Origin: Acidobacteria bacterium UBA7540 | GTDB lineage: Bacteria; Acidobacteriota; Terriglobia; UBA7540 | Direction: 5' to 3' | DNA: 7,512 bases | NCBI GenBank assembly: GCA_002478145.1 | Contig: DLMI01000217.1 | Location: 1-7,512 of the forward strand | Shown here: one piece after another, positions 1 to 6,192 of the stretch | Numbering within the stretch: the first letter of the stretch is position 1 | How the letters are laid out: every line of letters begins with the position of its first letter | Notes under the pieces: generated by a model | What the model was told of the DNA's origin: nothing | Seen by the model: the letters and a program-made list of their open reading frames with translations, nothing else | Databases searched by the model: none | Position numbers and translations under genes: made by a program

Positions 1-45
1 GGCCGGTTATTTCCGACTATACGTCCAAGTGACGCGCCGGTGTGA

Positions 46-97
46 GGAACTCTTGTCGGGCCCAGAGGGGCGTTTTCGAAATTCTTTGGAACTCTTG
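46..97. repeat. 10-base direct repeat upstream of padR
   Basis: The decamer GGAACTCTTG occurs exactly at 46-55 and again at 88-97, 42 bases apart start to start, which is about four turns of the helix. Both copies lie before the PadR regulator and would sit on the same face of the DNA. They could be paired operator half-sites or activator sites. No known PadR operator consensus (ATGT/ACAT type) is clearly present, so a regulatory role is inferred from position only. Confidence 0.4.
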
Positions 98-106
98 GGC
101 GACTGC

Positions 107-121
107 TATCGTATTCCGATA
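107..121. promoter_or_regulatory. Palindrome just before the padR ribosome-binding site
   Basis: TATCG at 107-111 and CGATA at 117-121 form a perfect 5-base inverted repeat around TATTC. It ends at the start of the Shine-Dalgarno stretch AAGAGG (121-126). A TTGGAA at 86-91 could serve as a -35 element, with a poor -10 within about 107-116, so the palindrome may overlap the promoter. PadR proteins commonly repress their own operon from such a position. The promoter assignment is weak. Confidence 0.3.
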
Positions 122-131
122 AGAGGTGACC

Positions 132-464
132 ATGGGTGAAAAAAGAGCCGATCTTCTACGTGGAACTCGCGACCTGCTGGTATTGAAAGCGCTGTCCTTG
201 GAACCTTTGCATGGAGTTGGCGTCTCCCGACGCGTCACGCAAATCACCAAGGGAGCCTTTCAGGTGAGTTTCGGTTCGCTCTTCCCCTCTTTGCACCGCA
301 TGGAGGAGAGGGGATGGGTGGAAGCCGAGTGGCGCACGTCAGAAAATAATCGTCGGGCCAAATACTACAGGCTGACTTCATCTGGGCGTACACAACTCAA
401 GGTCGAAGAGCGGGATTGGAACCAGGTGGTCAAGATCATGACGGCGGCCGTTCAATCCACCTGA
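132..464 (+). CDS. PadR-family transcriptional regulator (acidobacterial type)
   Basis: This 110-residue protein is a small winged-helix DNA-binding regulator of the PadR family. The order is typical: an N-terminal helix carrying RGTRDLLVLKAL (about residues 9-20), a helix with LHGVGVSRRV, the recognition region FGSLFPSLHRMEERGWVEAEW-like near 47-68, then the wing and the YYRLTSSGRTQL strand-helix near 80-91, followed by a C-terminal dimerisation helix. It lacks the long C-terminal domain of PadR subfamily 1, which fits the short acidobacterial subfamily usually found next to ADOP permeases. ATG at 132 is chosen as start because the ribosome-binding site GAGG (123-126) lies 5 bases before it. 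An in-frame GTG at 126 overlaps that site and is less likely. The permease gene starts 18 bases downstream, so the two are probably co-transcribed, with this protein repressing the operon. Its inducer cannot be told from the sequence. Confidence 0.92.
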   Translation: MGEKRADLLRGTRDLLVLKALSLEPLHGVGVSRRVTQITKGAFQVSFGSLFPSLHRMEERGWVEAEWRTSENNRRAKYYRLTSSGRTQLKVEERDWNQVVKIMTAAVQST

Positions 465-482
465 GTCCGGATGGGAGGCATC

Positions 483-3311
483 ATGTCAACGCGAATACTG
501 AGTTTGTTCCGGAACCTCTTGCGCAAGCACACAGTTGAGCAGGCATTGGACGACGAACTCCGGTCTTCTGTGGAAGTTCTGACGGAGGAGAAGATGAAGG
601 ATGGGTATTCGCGATCAGCAGCCCGTCGGCAGGCGCTCATTGAACTCGGCGGCGTGGAGCAAGTCAAGGAGGAGGTCCGCGCCATACGGGCTGGGCGCTT
701 TCTGGAGGACTTTGCCAAGGACGTCCGTTTTGCATTCCGTACTCTGGCCAAGTCGCCCGGCTTCACTGCCGTGGCTGTGCTGACGCTGTCGCTGGGCATC
801 GGGGCCAACACCGCCATCTTCAGCATTGTCCACGACTTCATTTTCAGCCCGCGGCCCTACCCCCACGAGGCGCAAGTCGTCCAGTTCTACACGCAGGACA
901 AGAGACACCCCAGCAACTTCCGCTCGTTCTCCTATCCCACCTACACCGACATCCGCGAACGGAGTGCGGCGAGAGCTGTCTTTTCCGGCGTGCTGGCTCA
1001 CAACATGGCGATGGTCAGCCTCGGCGAGGGCGAAACCTCCCGGCGCACGTTCGTTGCTCTCGTCAGCTCGAACTACTTCCGCACGCTCGAAGTTCCGCTG
1101 CTGCGGGGCCGCGCGTTCCTCCCCGAGGAAGAAACCCCCGGCAGCGCCGCCCCCGTCGTCATCGCCAGCCATGTTTACTGGAAGAAGACGGGCTTCGACC
1201 CTCAACTCGTCGGCAAGGCCATCCGGGTCAACGAGCGCTCGTTCACGGTGGTCGGCATCACGCCGGAGCATTTCACCGGAACGATGATGATCTTCGGGCC
1301 CGAGCTCTATTTCCCCCTCGGGGATTACGACCTGCTCACGAACGATTTCGAAGCCCAGGCCAAGCGCACCCTCGAACGGCGCGATGGCTATGCTCTCCTC
1401 CTTGTCGGACGCCTCAAGCCCGGCGTCACCGCCGTGGCCGCAGGGGCTGCCCTCCAGTCCGTCGCCACCAATCTCGAAAGGGCCCTGCCGGTTGAGCAGA
1501 AGGATCAGACTTTCATCATCCGCCCCCTGCCCCGTTTGGACACGGGGGGAAGCCCTACCGACGAGAGCGGTCTGACCGTGATCGGCCTCATGCTGTTTGC
1601 CTTGGCCGCCATCGTGCTCTTCGTCGCCTGCCTCAATCTTGCGAGCGTACTGCTCGCCCGGGGCTTGGCGCGCCGCAAGGAGATTGCCATTCGCCTGGCG
1701 CTAGGGGGCGGCCGCAATCGCATCATCCGGCAACTCCTGACCGAGGGCCTGGTGCTTTCCCTCGCGGGCGGCGCCGGCGGCTTCCTGATCGGTCTTCTGT
1801 CCTCCGGTCTGCTGGCGGCCTCCCTGGGCGCTCGCATGCCGGTGGCCGTATTTCTCCGCGGCGGCGCTGATCCCGCCGTCTTCGTGGCCACCCTCGGCTT
1901 CTGCGCCCTCGCCACGCTATTCTTCGCCCTGGGACCCGCGCTCAAGCTCACGCGCGCCGACCTGGTCACCGATCTTAAGGAGCAGGCGGGCGAGGATTCC
2001 GCTCCGCGCCGCCACCGCTGGCTCCCGCGCAATCCCCTCGTCGTGGCGCAAATCGCTCTCTCGCTCGGCCTGCTCACCGCCGCCGGACTCTTCATCCGTG
2101 GTGCGCTCAAGGCCGGCAGCGTCGAAACCGGCTTTAAAGCCGATTCCACCATTCTCATCGAGGCCGACGCCAGTCTCGGCGGCTACGACCAAACCCGCAG
2201 CTTACAGGTTTATCGCGCTGCTTGCGACCGCCTGGCCGCGCTGCCCGGGGTGCAGGCCGCCAGCATCGCTTCCATCGTGCCCTTCGGTCTCCTCACCCTG
2301 AACCGTCCCGTACAGCGCGCTGGGGCGAAGTCCGGCCCCGACACTCACCCCACTACCGCCGCCGATGGCTTGGCCTTCAGAGTCCGCTGGAGCAGCGTCG
2401 GTGCTGACTACTTCGCGACCATGGGTCTGCCGCTGCTGCGCGGCCGCGCGTTCACCAAGATCGAAGCCGAGGTGCCAGGCGCCCCGCCCGTCGCCATCAT
2501 CGACGAAGTGCTCGCGAAAAAGCTCTGGCCCGAGGGCGACGCGCTGGGCCAGCGCATCCAATGGGCCGAAAGCGGCACTCCCACGGCCGGCGGCGGAGGG
2601 AGCGGCACCATGGGCGTCAGCGACGACATCGCCAGACGCGCCCAGGACCCCCCATCGGTCGAGATTGTCGGGATCGTGCCCGCTACGCGCTGGGAACTTT
2701 TCCAGTCGGGGGTCGGCGGCCAAATTTTCGTGCCCTTCGCGCAAGATTTTCGGAGCAACGTCTTCTTCCATGTGCGCACCGCGCCAAGCGCCGCCGGAGG
2801 TGACGCTGCCTTGCTTGATGTCCTTCGCCGAGAGGTTCGCTCCGCCGCGCCCGGCGTGCCGGTCTTCACGGTGAGAACCTTCCGCCAACACTTCGACGCC
2901 AACATGCAGCTCTGGATCGTCCGGGCAGCCGCCGCCATGGTTTCCCTCTTTGGCGGTCTGGCGTTGGTCCTCGCCGTCGTGGGCGTCTACGGGGTCATGG
3001 CTTACGCGGTGGTCCGGCGCACGCGCGAGATCGGCATCCGCACGGCGCTCGGTGCTGAGCCGGGCGCAGTGCTGCGCATGATCCTCCGCGAAGGCCTGCT
3101 CATGACGCTGGGAGGCGCGGCGCTGGGCTTCCTGCTCGCGCTCGGCATCGGCCGTGCGTTCAGCGGCATGCTTTACCAAGTCAGTCCGGTGGATCCCGTC
3201 GCCTTTACCCTCGCACCCGCCATGCTCGTTGCCACCGCGCTGTTCGCCTGCTGGCTCCCTGCCCGCCGGGCAGCCAAAGTCGATCCCATGGTGGCTCTCC
3301 GCAACGAATAG
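483..3311 (+). CDS. ADOP-family MacB/FtsX-like duplicated permease
   Basis: This 942-residue inner-membrane protein matches the acidobacterial duplicated orphan permease family: two MacB/FtsX-type permease halves in one chain. Residues 1-90 form a soluble helical prefix (permease prefix domain type), then comes SPGFTAVAVLTLSLGIGANT with the first membrane helix (95-117). A MacB-like periplasmic domain (about 125-350) precedes three FtsX helices (about 366-392, 421-447, 465-488). A second half repeats the plan: membrane helix 518-538, periplasmic domain 545-800, helices near 812-842, 868-890 and 908-925. The duplication is clear from RRKEIAIRLALGGGRN (397-412) against RRTREIGIRTALGAEP (845-860), each before a REGL/TEGL helix. 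It ends PARRAAKVDPMVALRNE, the usual FtsX/MacB tail. ATG 483 is preferred because GGGAGG (473-478) lies 4 bases upstream; ATG 471 overlaps this site. No ATPase is encoded nearby, so any energy-coupling partner must be elsewhere. Substrate unknown; relatives act in efflux or envelope stress. Confidence 0.93.
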   Translation: MSTRILSLFRNLLRKHTVEQALDDELRSSVEVLTEEKMKDGYSRSAARRQALIELGGVEQVKEEVRAIRAGRFLEDFAKDVRFAFRTLAKSPGFTAVAVLTLSLGIGANTAIFSIVHDFIFSPRPYPHEAQVVQFYTQDKRHPSNFRSFSYPTYTDIRERSAARAVFSGVLAHNMAMVSLGEGETSRRTFVALVSSNYFRTLEVPLLRGRAFLPEEETPGSAAPVVIASHVYWKKTGFDPQLVGKAIRVNERSFTVVGITPEHFTGTMMIFGPELYFPLGDYDLLTNDFEAQAKRTLERRDGYALLLVGRLKPGVTAVAAGAALQSVATNLERALPVEQKDQTFIIRPLPRLDTGGSPTDESGLTVIGLMLFALAAIVLFVACLNLASVLLARGLARRKEIAIRLALGGGRNRIIRQLLTEGLVLSLAGGAGGFLIGLLSSGLLAASLGARMPVAVFLRGGADPAVFVATLGFCALATLFFALGPALKLTRADLVTDLKEQAGEDSAPRRHRWLPRNPLVVAQIALSLGLLTAAGLFIRGALKAGSVETGFKADSTILIEADASLGGYDQTRSLQVYRAACDRLAALPGVQAASIASIVPFGLLTLNRPVQRAGAKSGPDTHPTTAADGLAFRVRWSSVGADYFATMGLPLLRGRAFTKIEAEVPGAPPVAIIDEVLAKKLWPEGDALGQRIQWAESGTPTAGGGGSGTMGVSDDIARRAQDPPSVEIVGIVPATRWELFQSGVGGQIFVPFAQDFRSNVFFHVRTAPSAAGGDAALLDVLRREVRSAAPGVPVFTVRTFRQHFDANMQLWIVRAAAAMVSLFGGLALVLAVVGVYGVMAYAVVRRTREIGIRTALGAEPGAVLRMILREGLLMTLGGAALGFLLALGIGRAFSGMLYQVSPVDPVAFTLAPAMLVATALFACWLPARRAAKVDPMVALRNE

Positions 3312-3512
3312 GGATCGGCATATCGAACACCTGTTGATCTCGCCGGGCTGCAGAGCCGCGGCAAGATCTCCGGGCAAATCCTGCCAAATATGCGGGGGAC
3401 CCGATCCCGATGGCCGGTTCAAACCTGATGCTCAGAAGTTGAACCTTCGGGAGGAAACCTCGTAACAAATCAGCTTCAGACGTCAGCTAACGGGCCTCCG
3501 TAGGAGTGAATC

Positions 3513-3635
3513 ATGTGCAACCGGCCAGAAGTCTGCTTGTGGGAAGTTGGAAGCTCCATCGGCACTCGCTGCCGATTGTGGGCGGATGACGCATTCGCAA
3601 ACAATTCACTTGGACGTATTGCGCGCTACACGTAA
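3513..3635 (+). CDS. Possible 40-residue small protein
   Basis: An ATG at 3513 opens a 40-codon frame ending in TAA at 3633-3635. It is preceded by AGGAG (3502-3506) at the good spacing of 6 bases. The product starts MCNRPEVCLWEVG, has three cysteines (residues 2, 8 and 20) and no clear membrane segment or signal peptide. I do not recognise it. A frame this short is common by chance, so the only positive evidence is the ribosome-binding site and the otherwise empty spacer. The site could be partly hidden in a small CTCC-GTA-GGAG hairpin (3496-3506), and a 7-base-pair hairpin lies inside the frame (3558-3576). Confidence 0.22.
   Translation: MCNRPEVCLWEVGSSIGTRCRLWADDAFANNSLGRIARYT
3558..3576. 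repeat. Perfect short hairpin inside the spacer
   Basis: ATCGGCA (3558-3564) and TGCCGAT (3570-3576) pair perfectly around a 5-base loop CTCGC. No T-run follows on either strand, so it is not a standard terminator. It falls within the candidate 40-codon frame. It could be part of a structured RNA or simply chance. Confidence 0.35.
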
Positions 3636-3836
3636 AAGCGGTCACCTCGACTCGATGGCTGCGGCTTCTTCGCGCGTTGGACCGGTTCTGGGCGAATCGT
3701 CGGCCACCCTTCCATGACGGGTTGTGTCCGGGTCCGCCGTACCACTGGTCCGGCTTCTACGCCCAAGGGCCTCTTGTTTTTCCTGCCGCAGGTATCAGCG
3801 ATGGATTCTTTCTAAACCACGGACGCAGTGAGCTTA

Positions 3837-4583
3837 TTACAGAAGAACCTTTTGCTTTAAATCCTGAGCGGCTTGCATCAGATTTTCCGGCCTGCCGAGA
3901 TCACGCCAATAATATTCATCGGCCCGAAAGGCGAGGATTTTTTCATCGCGGGCGGCGAGATGCAGATAGGAGGTGATGATGGAGAAAACGCCTTCTTCCA
4001 TCATCATCGGAAACAGACGAGGAGAAATAACGTGGATGCCGGAAAAAGCCAGCGCCTGCGCCTGCTGTGAAGATCGCACAAATTCAATGTTTTGATCGCG
4101 CCCGGATCGGCGGCCGCAAAGCTGGAGCTGCTCGTCGAAGATAAGGTATCGAGAGGTCTCCCGGTTTTGCACCGCCAGTGTGGCGAGGGCCTGCTTTTCA
4201 TTGTGAAATTGCACCATGCGGCGGAGATCAATCGTGCTGATGACATCGACATTGTGCAAAATGAACGGCTCTGCAAAACGCTTGGAATCCTCGAGGAAAA
4301 AATAGGCGGCCTTCTTCAGGCCGCCGCCGGTGTCGAGCAGAACCTCCTCGCGCGAGACTTCGATGCGCATGCCGAAGTTATGGTTCGTTTTCAGATAGTC
4401 AAGAATCATGTCGGCAAAGTGATGCACATTGATAATCACCTCGCGAATCCCATAGGCGCGCAAGCGGGAAAGTGTGATCTCTAACAGCGTGCGGCCGGCG
4501 ACTTCCACCAGCGCCTTGGGGCGATCGTCGGTGAGTGGGCGCAAGCGCGTACCGGGACCGGCGGCCAAAATCATCGCTTTCAT
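3837..4583 (-). CDS. MurU-like sugar-1-phosphate nucleotidyltransferase
   Basis: This 248-residue cytoplasmic enzyme belongs to the RmlA/MurU-type nucleotidyltransferase family, which joins a sugar 1-phosphate to an NTP, giving an NDP-sugar and pyrophosphate. The signature is intact: LAAGPGTRLRPLT (6-18) with PK at 22-23 forms the nucleotide and phosphate-binding loop, DTGGGLKKA (84-92) is the base/sugar-binding segment, NVDV (111-114) carries the metal-binding Asp113, FSGIHVISPRLF lies at 180-191, and WRDLG (226-230) holds the second metal-binding Asp228. There is no extra C-terminal hexapeptide-repeat domain, so it is of the short MurU class. Its ATG overlaps the stop of the upstream kinase gene in ATGA, and GGAGG lies 10 bases before it, inside the kinase gene, so translation is probably coupled. 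Next to an AmgK-like kinase the best reading is MurNAc-1-phosphate uridylyltransferase of cell-wall sugar salvage. A mannose- or heptose-1-phosphate guanylyltransferase cannot be excluded. Confidence 0.88.
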   Translation of the reverse strand: MKAMILAAGPGTRLRPLTDDRPKALVEVAGRTLLEITLSRLRAYGIREVIINVHHFADMILDYLKTNHNFGMRIEVSREEVLLDTGGGLKKAAYFFLEDSKRFAEPFILHNVDVISTIDLRRMVQFHNEKQALATLAVQNRETSRYLIFDEQLQLCGRRSGRDQNIEFVRSSQQAQALAFSGIHVISPRLFPMMMEEGVFSIITSYLHLAARDEKILAFRADEYYWRDLGRPENLMQAAQDLKQKVLL

Positions 4584-6007
4584 TTGCCAAAATCCTCCAA
4601 GTCGCGATGCCGCACCACGACCTCCACCCCGTTCCTGCCGCGCAAACGGTTCGCCAATTGCTCCGCCAGATAGACCGCGCGATGCTGGCCGCCGGTGCAG
4701 CCGAACGACACCATCAAGCTCTTGAAGCCGCGACGCTGATAATTGCTCACGCTGGCCTCCACCAGCGACATGACGCTGGCGAGGAACTGGTGCACACTCT
4801 CTTGCTGATTGAGATAATCGATCACCGGCGCGTCTTTGCCGGTGAGAGTTTTGAAGCGCTCTTCCCGTCCGGGATTCGGGAGGCTACGGGCATCGAAAAC
4901 GAATCCGCCACCATGCCCGGTCTCGTCCGTAGGCAGGCCTCGGTGAAATGAAAAACTGAGAATTCGCACCGTGAGATTTTCTGCTTCCGAAGCCAGGCTT
5001 TGCAATTGCTCTGAGCCCAGCATGCTTCTGAACGCGTCCAGCAGCGTGGGCAGCGGGATAGGCAGCTTGACGTTGTGAAGCAGCCAGCGCAAGCTTTTCA
5101 GCGCGTACGGCACGCTTTCGAGAAAGTGAGCTTTGCGCTCATGGAAGCCGCGAAAGCCATAAGCGCCCAACGCCTGCATGATGCGGACGTAAACGTAGGC
5201 ATAGTAGTGCTGCATGAACACTTCGCGCTCGAGCTTGATGAAACCGGCAAGCGTGTCGAGATAATGATCGAGCAATTGCTGGCGCAGCTCCGGGGGCAGA
5301 TCGGCCTTGCCATCGTACAAAAGAGAGGCGATGTCATATTGCAGCGCCCCTCGGCGGCCGCCTTGGTAATCCACAAAAAATGGATGGCCGTCGCGCAACA
5401 TAACGTTGCGTGATTGGAAATCCCGATAGAGAAAGTAATTGCGGTCGGCGCTCAACAAGAACTTCGTCAAGCGGCCGAAATCGTCTTCCAGCGCTTGTTC
5501 GTTGAAGGGGATGGTGGCCAGCCGGAGAAAGTAGTACTTGAAATAATTCAAATCCCAAGCCATGGACTGGCGATCGAAGCTCGAGCGCGGATAGCACACT
5601 TTGTAATTCAAATCGCGCCCGGCTTCGATCTGGAAGCGTGGCAACACGGCAACAACTTTGCGATAGGCTTCCACGGCCTCGGGAGCAATGTTCTCCCCGA
5701 CACGATTCTTCGAGAGAAACTCAAAAAGTGTCGTGTCCCCCAGGTCTTCTTCGAGATAAGCGCCGTGGCTCAAATCTTCAGCATAAATTTCCGGCACCGG
5801 CAGACCGTGTCGGCGAAAATGCCTGGAGAATTCGAGGAAGGCGATATTCTCTTCGCGCACGTCATACAGAATGCCAATGGCGCTGAATTGTTCGCTGGCA
5901 AGCCGGATGATTTTGCGCCCCGAACCGCCCAGCTCGCCCTGAAGCGGCTGCACCCGCCCGACCGCTGAGTGGAAATGCTGCTCAAAAAGTTTTTTGAGAA
6001 CGTCCAT
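4580..6007 (-). CDS. AmgK-like sugar kinase fused to RapZ C-terminal domain
   Basis: This 475-residue cytoplasmic protein has two domains. Residues 1 to about 325 are an aminoglycoside-phosphotransferase/choline-kinase fold of the AmgK type: a GGSGRKIIRL nucleotide-binding segment (27-36), hinge YLEEDLGD (84-91), catalytic loop YRDFQSRNVML (194-204) with Asp196 and Asn201, and metal-binding FVDYQGG (211-217) with Asp213. AmgK phosphorylates MurNAc or GlcNAc at the anomeric carbon. Residues about 343-475 match the RapZ C-terminal domain: LTVRILSFSFHRGLP (345-359), FVFDARSLPNP (369-379), TGKDAPV (389-395), SFGCTGGQHRAVYLAEQLA (434-452) and VVRHRDLED (464-472). The N-terminal P-loop domain of true RapZ is absent, its place being taken by the kinase. 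RapZ C-domains sense glucosamine-6-phosphate and bind small RNAs in enterobacteria. ATG 6007 has GGAAG 8 bases upstream. It is first gene of the operon, overlapping the nucleotidyltransferase by 4 bases. Kinase substrate is inferred; domain calls are firm. Confidence 0.88.
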   Translation of the reverse strand: MDVLKKLFEQHFHSAVGRVQPLQGELGGSGRKIIRLASEQFSAIGILYDVREENIAFLEFSRHFRRHGLPVPEIYAEDLSHGAYLEEDLGDTTLFEFLSKNRVGENIAPEAVEAYRKVVAVLPRFQIEAGRDLNYKVCYPRSSFDRQSMAWDLNYFKYYFLRLATIPFNEQALEDDFGRLTKFLLSADRNYFLYRDFQSRNVMLRDGHPFFVDYQGGRRGALQYDIASLLYDGKADLPPELRQQLLDHYLDTLAGFIKLEREVFMQHYYAYVYVRIMQALGAYGFRGFHERKAHFLESVPYALKSLRWLLHNVKLPIPLPTLLDAFRSMLGSEQLQSLASEAENLTVRILSFSFHRGLPTDETGHGGGFVFDARSLPNPGREERFKTLTGKDAPVIDYLNQQESVHQFLASVMSLVEASVSNYQRRGFKSLMVSFGCTGGQHRAVYLAEQLANRLRGRNGVEVVVRHRDLEDFGK

Positions 6008-6015
6008 GGATATGA

Positions 6016-6020
6016 CTTCC
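6016..6020 (-). promoter_or_regulatory. Ribosome-binding site of the kinase-RapZ gene
   Basis: GGAAG on the minus strand lies 8 bases before the ATG at 6007. It begins directly after the last base of the hairpin at 6021-6038, so folding of that hairpin, or a protein bound to it, would affect ribosome access. Confidence 0.5.
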
Positions 6021-6038
6021 AGCGGTTCAGTAACCGCT
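6021..6038 (-). promoter_or_regulatory. Perfect stem-loop in the leader of the kinase-RapZ gene
   Basis: On the minus strand AGCGGTT, loop ACTG, AACCGCT forms a perfect 7-base-pair stem with a 4-base loop, ending one base before the ribosome-binding site GGAAG. As DNA it is an 18-base palindrome that could be an operator. As RNA it is a stable hairpin placed to control translation initiation. Which of these applies, and whether the transcript starts upstream of it, cannot be told from the sequence; no convincing promoter was found in 6039-6190 on this strand. Confidence 0.45.
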
Positions 6039-6173
6039 ACAAAGATATCATCGAACGCGCGATCCGAGAAAGGGTAAGGTCATCGTCCGTGGCAAGTCGA
6101 TGGCCCGAAGCATGGTACCCAGCGGCCGGCATGTCTTGGACTCCTGCTGCGTCGCACCAGCGATTGCAAAAAA

Positions 6174-6182
6174 TGATAAAAT
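6174..6182 (+). promoter_or_regulatory. Possible -10 element of the lipoprotein gene
   Basis: TGATAAAAT resembles an extended -10 hexamer and stands out in otherwise G/C-rich sequence. It ends 10 bases before the preferred GTG start, implying a nearly leaderless message. No -35 box is seen at proper spacing, so this is tentative. Confidence 0.25.
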
Positions 6183-6192
6183 CCCTGGTGAC

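Larger units (their letters stand above)
3312..3836. other. 525-base spacer between convergent units, no recognised gene
   Basis: This stretch separates the end of the permease from the end of the nucleotidyltransferase on the opposite strand. I see no recognisable protein, tRNA or rRNA. It contains the 40-codon frame listed separately (3513-3635) and an ATCGGCA/TGCCGAT hairpin with a 5-base loop (3558-3576). It also has an 8-base inverted repeat GGGATCGG (3311-3318) / CCGATCCC (3401-3408) with a loop of 82 bases, and a run of five T at 3776-3780 with only a 3-base stem before it. None of these makes a convincing terminator for either gene. Confidence 0.6.

Noticed and set aside
615..1271. 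Minus-strand frame of 218 codons opposite the permease N-terminal half
   Set aside because: Same cause: a shadow of the permease reading frame, with no domain or ribosome-binding evidence.
3311..3408. 8-base inverted repeat GGGATCGG / CCGATCCC after the permease stop
   Set aside because: The loop of 82 bases and lack of a T-run make a terminator unlikely; such a pair may arise by chance.
2202..3422. Long open frame on the minus strand (406 codons) opposite the permease
   Set aside because: It lies antisense to the well-supported permease gene in a very G/C-rich stretch, where antisense frames stay open by codon bias. Its product is low-complexity, rich in Gly, Ala, Arg, Glu and Asp, with no family pattern.
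3411..3440. tRNA-like TTCAAAC loop near GGCCGG
   Set aside because: The T-loop consensus is met, but the 3' half of the stem does not pair and no acceptor, D or anticodon arms are found around it.
3760..3800. T-run with a short stem as a terminator for the permease
   Set aside because: The stem before the T-run is only about 3 base pairs and lies more than 450 bases from the stop codon; on the other strand the T-run is on the wrong side of the hairpin.
3677..3976. Plus-strand frame of 99 codons across the spacer and the end of the nucleotidyltransferase
   Set aside because: It starts at a TTG without a good ribosome-binding site, runs antisense into the nucleotidyltransferase gene, and its product is not recognisable.
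5414..5968. Plus-strand frame of 184 codons opposite the kinase-RapZ gene
   Set aside because: It is antisense to clear kinase motifs and its product resembles no family; treated as a shadow.
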